Positions 46,991-54,928 of a stretch of 64,000 bases of DNA are shown piece by piece; position 1 is the first letter of the stretch; every line of letters starts with the position of its first letter. Below the pieces are notes generated by a model. That model saw nothing but the letters and a program-made list of their open reading frames with translations, did no database searches and was not told where the DNA came from. Source of the stretch: DASXQK01 sp963724385 (GTDB lineage Bacteria; Pseudomonadota; Alphaproteobacteria; Dongiales; Dongiaceae); assembly GCA_963724385.1 (NCBI GenBank), contig CAVRUJ010000002.1, positions 248,001-312,000 of the forward strand. Direction: 5' to 3'. Both the position numbers and the translations under genes were made by a program.

Positions 46991-47675
46991 GAGACCGCCC
47001 ACGTCGCAACGCACCCGGCCGCCAATTCATGAGATCACGGCGCAGATGCTGCTCCGAGCCTATGCGCTGGGCATCTTTCCCATGGCCGAACGGCGCGACG
47101 ACGACGAAATCTACTGGGTCGATCCGGAAAAGCGCGGCATCCTCCCGCTCGCCCGTTTCCACCTGCCGCGCCGGCTCGCCCGCACCATGCGCCAGCAGCG
47201 CTTCGAGATCCGCTGCGATGAGAATTTCGACCGCGTGGTCGGCGCCTGCTCCGAACCGGATTTCGGGCGCGCCGAGACCTGGATCAACGGGCCGATCCGG
47301 CGCCTCAGCAACCAGCTGTTCGCGCTTGGCTATGGCCATAGCGTCGAGTGTTGGCGCAAGGGCGAGCTGATTGGCGGGCTTTACGGCGTCGCCCTCGGCG
47401 GCGCGTTTTTCGGCGAGAGCATGTTCAGCCGCGAGCGGGACGCCAGCAAGGTGGCGCTCGCCCATCTCGTCCTGCGCCTGATCCTGGGCGGGTTCCAGTT
47501 GCTGGACACCCAGTTCCTGACCCGGCATCTGGCGCAGTTCGGCGCCGAGGAGATCAACCGCGCCGAATACCGCCTGCGCCTCGCCGAGGCGGTGAAGGCG
47601 AAGGCGGCGTTCTATGGGGAAGTGCCGTTCGAGGCGCTGGCCTCGTTCCTGCAGTCGAGAACCCACAGGTCGTAG
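46941..47675 (+). CDS. aat: Leucyl/phenylalanyl-tRNA-protein transferase
   Basis: Transfers Leu or Phe from tRNA to proteins with N-terminal Arg or Lys, marking them for ClpS/ClpAP. The core is clear: LLRAYALGIFPMAE near the start, then HSVECWRKGELIGGLYGVAL and FFGESMFSRERDASKVAL. ATG 46941 overlaps accC by 50 bases; ATG 47046 would trim the conserved beginning, so the longer start is preferred. The last 21 codons overlap the converging DUF2155 gene. clpS and clpA, its functional partners, lie about 10 kb further on. Confidence 0.94.
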   Translation: MISAGSSALSAAKPAARRPPTSQRTRPPIHEITAQMLLRAYALGIFPMAERRDDDEIYWVDPEKRGILPLARFHLPRRLARTMRQQRFEIRCDENFDRVVGACSEPDFGRAETWINGPIRRLSNQLFALGYGHSVECWRKGELIGGLYGVALGGAFFGESMFSRERDASKVALAHLVLRLILGGFQLLDTQFLTRHLAQFGAEEINRAEYRLRLAEAVKAKAAFYGEVPFEALASFLQSRTHRS

Positions 47676-48013
47676 ATCGGATCCTCGAGAGCTGAAAGCG
47701 CCGGGCTCGAGGCGAACATCCAGCCGCTGAACAGCGGCAGGGGTTGCTCGCCCGGACGGGCCTCGACGATCTCCAGGAAAGCGGCGCTCTCCGGCGTCTC
47801 CTCGGGCGGATGCTTGTCGCAGGCCCGGGCGGTGATGCGCAAGGCGCCGAATGTCACCGTCTGGCCCACCGGCGCGTCGAAGGTCGAGACATGGGCCGTG
47901 ATCTTGTCGAGCCCGCGCAGCACCACGATCTTCATCGGTGTCGCCGCGGCCGTGCCCGCGAAAGCGAAGCTGGCGGCGACGAGCGAGCAGGCGAGACGGA
48001 TCGTTGGGCGCAT
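47612..48013 (-). CDS. DUF2155 family exported protein
   Basis: A 133-residue protein with a signal peptide (MRPTIRLACSLVAASFAFAG) and the alphaproteobacterial DUF2155 core: LDKITAHVSTFDAPVGQTV, two Cys residues, and FSGWMFASSPALSALEDPIYDLWVLDC. The fold is probably an all-beta periplasmic domain; function is unknown. The start follows directly after the upstream stop. It is the last gene of a minus-strand unit with NDUFA12, mlaD and a small protein, an order common in the class. Confidence 0.85.
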   Translation of the reverse strand: MRPTIRLACSLVAASFAFAGTAAATPMKIVVLRGLDKITAHVSTFDAPVGQTVTFGALRITARACDKHPPEETPESAAFLEIVEARPGEQPLPLFSGWMFASSPALSALEDPIYDLWVLDCRNEASASNGTSP

Positions 48014-48247
48014 TCAACGCTTCTTGGCATAAGGGTTGTTCAGGGAATCGACCAGATCGCGAAGCACTTGGCGCAGCTGCTCTTCCGAACAACCCATCAG
48101 GAGACCATCCTCCAGCGCATCCTGGGCGAGCTGCCGGATTTCACCCAGGTTCTCATTCAGCACCTTGATCTTCTCGACGCAGGATAGGGGCTTGCCATCC
48201 GGCTGGCGCCAGATGGGGAAGCTCGCTGCGGTCTTGCTGCGGGTCAT
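48014..48247 (-). CDS. Small conserved hypothetical protein
   Basis: A 77-residue soluble protein: MTRSKTAASFPIWRQPDGKP, a single Cys in LSCVEKIKVLNENL, then a predicted amphipathic helix LGEIRQLAQDALEDGLLMG. It lies between mlaD and DUF2155 in the same orientation, and small proteins of this kind are common there in alphaproteobacteria. Function unknown. Confidence 0.68.
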   Translation of the reverse strand: MTRSKTAASFPIWRQPDGKPLSCVEKIKVLNENLGEIRQLAQDALEDGLLMGCSEEQLRQVLRDLVDSLNNPYAKKR

Positions 48248-48311
48248 GGCGGGAATTTGCGCTGCCGGGCGCCCGGTTTCAAGTCGCCGAGCTCCGAGGT
48301 CGGCCGCCGGG

Positions 48312-48845
48312 TTATGGCGAGGTCGTGGTGCCAGTCGTGCCCTGGCCCTGCTTCGGCTGAGGCTGCTGAGGCTGCTGATCCTGCTTGGAGCCCGGCTGCT
48401 TGGGATTGGTGGTGCTGCCGAAGATGAAACGGCCGATCAGGTCGACGACATTGATCGGGTCCTGGGTCACCTGGATCTGGCCGTTCTCAGGAATGAGCTT
48501 GTCCTCCGCGCCGGGTTCCAGCGCCACGTAGTTGCTGCCCAGCAGGCTGTCGGAAGTGATCTTGGCCGTGGTATCGACCGGCAGCTTGATCGTCTTCTCG
48601 ATTCGCAGGCGGAGGACGGCGAGATAGGTGTTGGGATCGAGGTTGGCGCCGACCACGCTTCCGACCTTGATGCCGCTCATGCGCACGTCGCTGCCCAAGG
48701 TCAGGCCGGCGACGCTGTTGAACTTGGCGGTCACTTCGTAACCCTCGACCCTCTGATAGCCGGTCGTATAGGTGAAGTAGAGGAAGAACCCGGCGACGAC
48801 CAGAACCACGGCTCCGATCAGGGTTTCGACCAAGCTGCGGCGCAT
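48312..48845 (-). CDS. mlaD: Outer-membrane lipid asymmetry protein MlaD
   Basis: A 177-residue inner-membrane-anchored substrate-binding protein of the Mla phospholipid transporter. One N-terminal helix (LIGAVVLVVAGFFLYFTYTT) precedes the MCE domain with FNSVAGLTLGSDVRMSGIKV and SDSLLGSNYVALEPG. The C-terminal 40 residues are a Gln/Pro/Thr-rich tail. Other Mla genes are not in the window, which is usual for this class. It is 24 bases downstream of NDUFA12. Confidence 0.93.
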   Translation of the reverse strand: MRRSLVETLIGAVVLVVAGFFLYFTYTTGYQRVEGYEVTAKFNSVAGLTLGSDVRMSGIKVGSVVGANLDPNTYLAVLRLRIEKTIKLPVDTTAKITSDSLLGSNYVALEPGAEDKLIPENGQIQVTQDPINVVDLIGRFIFGSTTNPKQPGSKQDQQPQQPQPKQGQGTTGTTTSP

Positions 48846-48869
48846 GTCAGTTCCCCCGGTCGCGCGCCG

Positions 48870-49250
48870 TCAGTTCGGCGTCCAGGGCTCGTAGTCGCCG
48901 GTCGCCGGCGCCCGTTTGCCCCCGGCCAGCGTGTGGCCCGGCGGGCGATAGGCCAACTCGCTGCCGGTCAGGTTCGGGAGATGGTCCTTCTGCCATTCGT
49001 GGCGCGGGGCCTCGGCCTTGGGCGGCTCGGCGGCCGTGCCGTGGAGCCAGCCATGCCATTCCGCGGGCACGCGAGAGGCCTCGGCCTCGCCCGCGTAGAT
49101 GACCCAGCGCCGCTCCCGCTTGCGCCCGCCGATGGGCCGGCCGCGATAATAGCGGTTGCCGGAGCCGTCGCTGCCGACATAGGTGCCTTGCAGCCACGTG
49201 AAGAGGCGGGTCCCCAGGGACATCCGAATTTCCATGCTGTAGAGCGGCAT
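48870..49250 (-). CDS. NADH:ubiquinone oxidoreductase NDUFA12-type accessory subunit
   Basis: A complex I accessory subunit (mitochondrial B17.2 homologue) specific to alphaproteobacteria among bacteria. Key parts are LGTRLFTWLQGTYVGSDGSG, NRYYRGRPIG and PAEWHGWLHG. The annotated ATG gives 126 residues; two further in-frame ATGs (the last at 49223, just before LGTRLFTW) could be the true start. It is the first gene of the minus-strand unit leading into mlaD. Confidence 0.93.
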   Translation of the reverse strand: MPLYSMEIRMSLGTRLFTWLQGTYVGSDGSGNRYYRGRPIGGRKRERRWVIYAGEAEASRVPAEWHGWLHGTAAEPPKAEAPRHEWQKDHLPNLTGSELAYRPPGHTLAGGKRAPATGDYEPWTPN

Positions 49251-49331
49251 TCGGGCCGCCAGCGGGCCGGAAATATCGCATTGCCCGCCTCGGACTGTCC
49301 AGTCATGCTCGGGCAGTCAGAGGGGAAGACC

Positions 49332-50246
49332 TTGCCGCGTGATCGACAGACAGCGGCCGCGCCGGCGCGGCGAGGCCTGGGGCTGGCGCTGCTCCTGATC
49401 ACGACCGCGAGCTTCGCCTGCATCACCACCTTCTCCAAGTTCGCCTACGCCGCCGGCTCCAACCCCGAAACGCTGCTCATCGTCAGGTTCGCCAGTTTCG
49501 CAGCTGGCGTCGGCCTCATCCAGCGACTGTCGGGCCGGCCGCTGCAAATCGGCCCCGGGATGCTGCCGAGGGCGGCCGCGGTCGCCGGCTTCATGCTGCT
49601 TCTCTCCGGCGGATACCTGACGGCGGCGGCCTTCATCCCCGTGGGGGTGGCAGTCATCCTGCTCTATACCGCGCCCTTCTTCGTCGCCCTCATCACCGTG
49701 CTCATGGGCCGCGACCGCATGACGGCCGTGAAGGCCGCAACCATGGTTCTGGTTTTCGCCGGCGTGGCGCTCGCGGTCGGCGCCGACTTCTCCCATCTCG
49801 ATTCGCGCGGGATCCTGGCCGGCCTGGCCGCGGCGTTCGGCCTCGTCCTCATGATTGCGGTCGCGGGATCCTGGATGCGGCAGTTCCAGCCGCTCCCCCT
49901 CAGCATGCTGGCAAGCCTCTTGCTGCTCCTGCCCATCGGGGCCTACCTCGCCGGCACGGGGCGGTTTGCCTTGCCGCAGACCGGGTCCGGCTGGATCGGC
50001 CTCGCCGGCGCCACCCTCTGCTATCTCTTGGGCAATCTCTGCTGGGTGATGGCCATGCGCCTGGTGGCCCCGATTCGCATGGCGGTGATCATGAATCTGG
50101 AGATGCCCATCAGCATCGCCATCGGCGCGATTTTTCTGGGCGAAAGGCTGAGCCTGCTCCAGCTGACCGGGGCCGGCCTGATTATCGGTGCAGTGATGGC
50201 CCTGACTCTGGCCGGCAGGCCGCTCCAGGCCAGGCACAAGACCTAG
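49332..50246 (+). CDS. DMT-superfamily permease (EamA domains)
   Basis: A membrane protein of about 304 residues with ten helices from two EamA repeats. Landmarks are FIPVGVAVILLYTAPFFVAL in repeat one and MNLEMPISIAIGAIFLGERL in repeat two. It probably exports a small metabolite; the substrate is unknown. I chose the TTG because AGGGGAAG lies just upstream; an ATG at 49305 has no comparable ribosome site. Confidence 0.88.
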   Translation: MPRDRQTAAAPARRGLGLALLLITTASFACITTFSKFAYAAGSNPETLLIVRFASFAAGVGLIQRLSGRPLQIGPGMLPRAAAVAGFMLLLSGGYLTAAAFIPVGVAVILLYTAPFFVALITVLMGRDRMTAVKAATMVLVFAGVALAVGADFSHLDSRGILAGLAAAFGLVLMIAVAGSWMRQFQPLPLSMLASLLLLLPIGAYLAGTGRFALPQTGSGWIGLAGATLCYLLGNLCWVMAMRLVAPIRMAVIMNLEMPISIAIGAIFLGERLSLLQLTGAGLIIGAVMALTLAGRPLQARHKT

Positions 50247-50257
50247 GGGCAGCTAAA

Positions 50258-50273
50258 ACACTATATATAGTAG
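50258..50273 (+). promoter_or_regulatory. NrdR box 1 upstream of nrdJ
   Basis: ACACTATATATAGTAG fits the NrdR repressor consensus acaCwAtATaTwGtgt, with a perfect CTATATATAG core. It lies just upstream of a likely -35 element. NrdR senses dNTP/ATP and represses ribonucleotide reductase genes. Confidence 0.8.
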
Positions 50274-50277
50274 GCTG

Positions 50278-50306
50278 ATGGCTCGCTTGTTGCGCTGCAA
50301 TACAAT
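50278..50306 (+). promoter_or_regulatory. Candidate nrdJ promoter between the NrdR boxes
   Basis: A good -10 TACAAT at 50301-50306 has a weak -35 (ATGGCT, 50278-50283) 17 bases upstream. NrdR box 1 flanks the -35 and box 2 overlaps the -10, which suits repression. Transcription would begin near 50313, leaving a leader of about 190 bases. Confidence 0.5.
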
Positions 50307-50315
50307 ATCTTGACG
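50300..50315 (+). promoter_or_regulatory. NrdR box 2 upstream of nrdJ
   Basis: The core CAATATCTTG (50303-50312) matches the NrdR core CwAtATaTwG at nine of ten positions. Its centre is 42 bases from box 1, four helical turns, so both sites face the same side of the DNA. Confidence 0.65.
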
Positions 50316-50360
50316 GAGGCATTGCAGATTCACGGCAGTTTCCTATTGAAGCCCACCGTT

Positions 50361-50428
50361 AATTGGGGCAAACTCTACCTATCGCGGGCGGCGTCAGTTG
50401 ATGTACAATAACTTGCGCCGCCCCAATT
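50361..50428 (+). promoter_or_regulatory. nrdJ leader with two mutually exclusive stems
   Basis: AATTGGGGC (50361-50369) can pair perfectly with GCCCCAATT (50420-50428). GGGCGGCG (50386-50393) can pair perfectly with CGCCGCCC (50416-50423). The 3' arms share 50420-50423, so only one stem can form at a time. A further small hairpin, TAAAGC with GCTTTA, lies at 50445-50465. No B12-box of the known cobalamin riboswitch is visible. A regulatory RNA switch is possible. Confidence 0.4.
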
Positions 50429-50503
50429 GCCTACGGGCTCAAGTTAAAGCAAAACCTTGGCTTTAGGCGGATTGCGGGCCAGTCGGGACATCGGGGGACC
50501 AGC

Positions 50504-53500
50504 ATGCGGATCGAACGCCGTTACACCGAAGCCGGAAAGTCACCTTACCAGGGCATCGAGTTCCGCACGACCACATCGGAAATCCGCAATCCTGATGGAT
50601 CGGTGGTCTTCCAGCTGAAGGACATCGAGGTTCCGGCGGACTGGTCCCAGGTGGCCTGCGACGTGCTGGCCCAGAAATATTTCCGCAAGGCCGGGATTCC
50701 GGCCCGCCTGTTTGCGGTGGATGAGCCGGACATGCCCCATTGGCTGCGCCGGCATGCGCCCGACGATGAGGGCCTCGCGCGCCTCGACCCCGACCAGCGC
50801 TTTGGCGGCGAGACCCGGGCGGTGCAGGTGTTCGACCGGCTCGCCGGCACCTGGACCTATTGGGGCTGGAAGGGTGGCTATTTCGACGCCGAGGCGGACG
50901 CTGCCGCCTTCTACGACGAAATGCGCTTCATGATGTGCCGCCAGATGGGCGCGCCCAACTCGCCCCAATGGTTCAACACGGGGCTTCATTGGGCCTATGG
51001 CATCGATGGGCCGGCCCAGGGCCATTTCTACGTCGATTACCGGACGGGCAAGCTGACGGAATCCCAATCGGCCTATGAGCATCCCCAGCCCCATGCCTGC
51101 TTCATCCAGGGAGTCGCCGACGACCTGGTGAACGAAGGCGGGATCATGGATCTTTGGGTGCGCGAAGCGCGCCTGTTCAAGTATGGCTCGGGCACCGGCT
51201 CCAACTTCTCAAAGCTCCGCGGCGACGGAGAGCGGCTTTCGGGCGGCGGGCGCTCCTCCGGCCTGATGAGCTTCCTCAAGATCGGCGATCGTGCGGCGGG
51301 CGCGATCAAATCGGGCGGCACGACGCGCCGGGCGGCCAAGATGGTCACCGTCGACCTCGACCATCCCGACATCGAGGCCTTCATCGACTGGAAGGTGGTC
51401 GAGGAGCAGAAGGTGGCGGCCCTCGTCGCCGGCTCGCGCCTGGCGAACAGGCATCTCAACGCCGTCATCCAGGCCTGCCAGCTCGGCGACGACGAGACGC
51501 GCTTCGATCCCAAGCGGAACAAGGCGCTGCGCAAGGCGTTCCGCGCCGCGCGCGAGGCCGAGATTCCGGAGAACTACATCCGCCGCGTCATCCAGTTCGC
51601 CCAGCAAGGCTATGACCGGATCGATTTCCGCATCTACGACACCGACTGGGATTCCGACGCCTATCTGACCGTCTCGGGCCAGAATTCGAACAACTCGGTG
51701 CGGGTACCCAACAGCTTCATCGAGACGCTTCTGGCGGGCGGCGAGTGGAAGCTGTTCCGTCGCACCGACGGCAAGGTCGCCAGGACGATCAAGGCGAGCG
51801 AGCTGTGGGAGAAGATCGGAAACGCGGCCTGGTCCTGCGCCGATCCGGGCGTGCAGTTCGATACCACCATCAACGAGTGGCACACCTGCCCGGCGAGCGG
51901 GCGGATCAATGCCTCGAATCCCTGCTCCGAGTATATGTTCCTCGACGACACCGCCTGCAACCTCGCCTCGCTCAACCTGATGACCTTCCGCGGGCCGGAC
52001 AGCCGGTTCGACATCGAGAGCTACGAGCATGCGGTCAGGCTGTGGACCGTGGTCCTCGAAATCTCCGTCCTCATGGCCCAATTCCCCTCGAAGGAGATCG
52101 CCCAGCTCTCCTACGAGTTCCGCACCTTGGGCCTGGGCTACGCCAACATCGGCGGCCTTCTGATGACCCTTGGCCTCAGCTACGACAGCCCCGAGGGCCG
52201 AGCCTTTACCGGCGCGCTGACCGCAATCATGACCGGGGTTGCCTATGCCACCTCGGCCGAGATGGCGGGCGAGCTCGGCTGCTTCCCGGGCTATGCCAAG
52301 AATCGCCAGCAGATGCTGAGGGTCATCCGCAACCACCGGCGCGCGGCCTATGGCATGGACGAGGGCTATGAGGGCCTGAGCGTGCCGCCCGTGCCTCTCG
52401 ACGTCGCCAATTGCGTGGATCCGGCCTTGGCAGTCGCTGCCGAGCGCGTCTGGGACGCGGCTCTGTCGCTGGGCGAGCAGCATGGCTTCCGCAACGCCCA
52501 GGCCACGGTCATCGCGCCCACCGGCACCATCGGCTTGGTGATGGATTGCGACACCACGGGCATCGAGCCCGACTTCGCGCTGGTCAAGTTCAAGAAGCTC
52601 GCCGGCGGCGGCTATTTCAAGATCATCAACCGGATGGTGCCCCTGGCTCTCCAGACCCTGGGTTACGGCCAGGCCGAGATCGAGGAGATCATCCGCTACG
52701 CCGTCGGCCACGGCACGCTGGAAGAGGCGCCAGGCGTCAACCATGCGTCGCTCCGGGCCCGCGGCTTCACCGCGGCCAATCTCCAGGCGCTCGAGGCCGC
52801 GCTGGCCTCTGCCTTCGACATCCGCTTCGCCTTCAACCGCTACACCCTGGGCGAAGAATTCTGCCTGAAGGGGCTCGGCTTCACCGCAGCCCAGCTCGAC
52901 GACATCAGCTTCGACATGCTGGCGGCGCTCGGTTTCGGCAAGGCGGAGGTCGAAGCCGCCAACACCTATTGCTGCGGCGCCATGACCTTGGAAGGCGCAC
53001 CGGGGCTGAAGCCAGAGCATCTGCCGATCTTCGATTGCGCCAATCCCTGCGGGCGGATCGGCAAGCGCTTCCTGTCGGTCGAAAGCCATATCCGCATGCT
53101 GGCGGCGGCGCAGCCGTTCATCTCGGGCGCCATCTCCAAGACCATCAACATGCCCAACGCCTCCACCGTGGAGGACTGCAAGAATGCCTACATGCTGTCC
53201 TGGAAGCTGGGGCTCAAGGCCAACGCCCTCTATCGGGACGGCTCCAAGCTTTCCCAGCCGCTTTCGGCCGCGGTGCTGGGCGATGATCCGGAGGATATCG
53301 AGGCGATCGTCGAGGCAACACCTGCCGAGCGTGCGCCCATGGTCGCGGAGCGGATCGTCGAGCGGGTCATCGAGCGCGTCGTATCGGCCGGCCGGCGTAG
53401 GCTTCCCAACCGGCGGAAGGGCTATACCCAGAAGGCCATCGTCGGCGGCCATAAGGTTTACCTGCGCACCGGCGAGTACGAGGACGGGAAGCTCGGCGAA

Positions 53501-54253
53501 ATCTTCATCGACATGCATAAGGAAGGAGCCGCCTTCCGCAGCCTGATGAACAATTTCGCCATCGCGATCTCGATCGGCCTGCAATACGGCGTGCCGCTGG
53601 AGGAATTCGTCGAGGCCTTCACCTTCACCCGCTTCGAGCCCTCGGGCATGGTGGAGGGCAACGACGCCATCAAGATGGCGACCTCGGTGCTCGACTACAT
53701 CTTCCGCGAAGTGGCCATCAGCTATGTCGGGCGCAACGACCTCGCCCACGTCCAGCCCAATGACCTGCAGCCCGACGCCATGGGCAAGGGCGTCAGCGAA
53801 GGCGAATTTGCCTCGGTGACAGCCGAAGCAGAGGCGGCGATCGACGCGGTCAAGCGCTATGCCAGCACCGGCTATGTGCGCAACAGCCTGGTGGTGTTCC
53901 ACAACCACAGCCACAGCCACGCCGAAGCCAATGGCCATGGCGGGACGGCCGAGGTAGCAGGTCCAGGCGGGAGCGCGATGGCGGGGGTAAGCGCCTCGGG
54001 CCAGGGCTATGCCGCCGCCTCGGCCGGGAACGGGCTCGCGGTCGCCGTCGCCGGTCTCAACGGCCATGGCACGGCCATCGCCGTCGAGGCGCATGTTGCC
54101 GCTGCCGTGGACGCCAAGCTCGACAAGATCCGCGAAGCCCGGCTCAAGGGCTATGAGGGCGACAATTGCGGCGAATGCGGGAACTTTACGCTGGTCCGCA
54201 ACGGCACCTGCCTGAAATGCACGACTTGCGGAGCGACCAGCGGATGCTCGTGA
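50504..54253 (+). CDS. nrdJ: Adenosylcobalamin-dependent (class II) ribonucleotide reductase
   Basis: A 1249-residue B12-dependent reductase that makes dNTPs with or without oxygen. The radical-chemistry site is INASNPCSEYMFLDDTACNL (Asn, Cys, Glu), followed by glycyl-barrel strands; ATVIAPTGTIGLVMDCDTTG is the loop near the substrate. The C-terminus has GDNCGECGNF and CLKCTTCGATSGC, which combine zinc binding with shuttle cysteines. Between the catalytic part and this tail lies a His/Gly/Ala-rich linker (about residues 1140-1205, including HNHSHSH). The start has GGGGGA upstream. Expression is probably repressed by NrdR. The enzyme needs cobalamin; no cobalamin genes are in the window. Confidence 0.96.
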   Translation: MRIERRYTEAGKSPYQGIEFRTTTSEIRNPDGSVVFQLKDIEVPADWSQVACDVLAQKYFRKAGIPARLFAVDEPDMPHWLRRHAPDDEGLARLDPDQRFGGETRAVQVFDRLAGTWTYWGWKGGYFDAEADAAAFYDEMRFMMCRQMGAPNSPQWFNTGLHWAYGIDGPAQGHFYVDYRTGKLTESQSAYEHPQPHACFIQGVADDLVNEGGIMDLWVREARLFKYGSGTGSNFSKLRGDGERLSGGGRSSGLMSFLKIGDRAAGAIKSGGTTRRAAKMVTVDLDHPDIEAFIDWKVVEEQKVAALVAGSRLANRHLNAVIQACQLGDDETRFDPKRNKALRKAFRAAREAEIPENYIRRVIQFAQQGYDRIDFRIYDTDWDSDAYLTVSGQNSNNSVRVPNSFIETLLAGGEWKLFRRTDGKVARTIKASELWEKIGNAAWSCADPGVQFDTTINEWHTCPASGRINASNPCSEYMFLDDTACNLASLNLMTFRGPDSRFDIESYEHAVRLWTVVLEISVLMAQFPSKEIAQLSYEFRTLGLGYANIGGLLMTLGLSYDSPEGRAFTGALTAIMTGVAYATSAEMAGELGCFPGYAKNRQQMLRVIRNHRRAAYGMDEGYEGLSVPPVPLDVANCVDPALAVAAERVWDAALSLGEQHGFRNAQATVIAPTGTIGLVMDCDTTGIEPDFALVKFKKLAGGGYFKIINRMVPLALQTLGYGQAEIEEIIRYAVGHGTLEEAPGVNHASLRARGFTAANLQALEAALASAFDIRFAFNRYTLGEEFCLKGLGFTAAQLDDISFDMLAALGFGKAEVEAANTYCCGAMTLEGAPGLKPEHLPIFDCANPCGRIGKRFLSVESHIRMLAAAQPFISGAISKTINMPNASTVEDCKNAYMLSWKLGLKANALYRDGSKLSQPLSAAVLGDDPEDIEAIVEATPAERAPMVAERIVERVIERVVSAGRRRLPNRRKGYTQKAIVGGHKVYLRTGEYEDGKLGEIFIDMHKEGAAFRSLMNNFAIAISIGLQYGVPLEEFVEAFTFTRFEPSGMVEGNDAIKMATSVLDYIFREVAISYVGRNDLAHVQPNDLQPDAMGKGVSEGEFASVTAEAEAAIDAVKRYASTGYVRNSLVVFHNHSHSHAEANGHGGTAEVAGPGGSAMAGVSASGQGYAAASAGNGLAVAVAGLNGHGTAIAVEAHVAAAVDAKLDKIREARLKGYEGDNCGECGNFTLVRNGTCLKCTTCGATSGCS

Positions 54254-54435
54254 CGACGGAATCCCGCCCGATCGCAAAGCCATCATAACGCGCCCGAGGG
54301 GCCGGGCTCACCGCAAGGCGGACTCGGCCCCTTCCATGATTGTCGCGAGCCGAGGCCGGCAAAGGGAGACAGCAGGCCTGCTTCCGGCTATGTTGCCCGC
54401 CGTCATTTTCCACCTCTTTCGACAGGGAGCGCGTC

Positions 54436-54903
54436 ATGGCCGGACGGATCGACAAGCTGCTGGCGGAGAAGAAGATCGAGCTGCCGAGGGCGGCAGCGCC
54501 GGTCGCCAACTACGTACCGGTGGTCATGGCCGGCCATCTCGCCTTCGTCTCGGGCCAAGTGACGGTCTGGAACGGCGAGTTCCGCTTCATCGGCAAGCTC
54601 GGCCAGGAGTTCGCGGTGGAGCAGGGCCAGCAGGCGGCGCGGATCTGCGGCCTCAACGTGCTGGCCCAGTTGAAGGCTGCGCTCGACGGCGATCTCGACC
54701 GGGTAAAGCGCTGCGTCAGGCTCGGCGTCTTCGTCAATTCCACCGCCGACTTCACCGACCAGCCGAAGGTCGCCAACGGCGTCTCAGATCTGATGGTCGA
54801 GGTCTTCGGCGACGCCGGCAAGCACGCCCGCGCCGCCGTGGGCACCAACGTGCTGCCGCTCAACGTCGCGGTCGAAGTCGAGGCGGTGTTCGAAATCGCC
54901 TAA
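54436..54903 (+). CDS. RidA/YjgF family protein
   Basis: A 155-residue member of the Rid family, trimeric enamine/imine deaminases that protect PLP enzymes. It starts MAGRIDKLLAEKKIELPRAA after a GGGAG site; the core ends in RAAVGTNVLPLNVAVEVEAV, which keeps the Arg that binds the substrate carboxylate. It is longer than E. coli RidA (128) because of the N-terminal segment typical of a separate subfamily. It stands alone after nrdJ and converges with the TPR gene. Confidence 0.9.
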   Translation: MAGRIDKLLAEKKIELPRAAAPVANYVPVVMAGHLAFVSGQVTVWNGEFRFIGKLGQEFAVEQGQQAARICGLNVLAQLKAALDGDLDRVKRCVRLGVFVNSTADFTDQPKVANGVSDLMVEVFGDAGKHARAAVGTNVLPLNVAVEVEAVFEIA

Positions 54904-54928
54904 TCCGAGGCGTCAGGACGCCCAGGCG

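Noticed and set aside
50313..50503. Cobalamin riboswitch upstream of nrdJ
   Set aside because: I could not find the conserved B12-box or the long core; only unrelated competing stems are visible.
51209..54286. Minus-strand open frame of about 1025 codons opposite nrdJ
   Set aside because: Antisense shadow of the reductase; His/Gly/Asp-rich with no recognisable motif.
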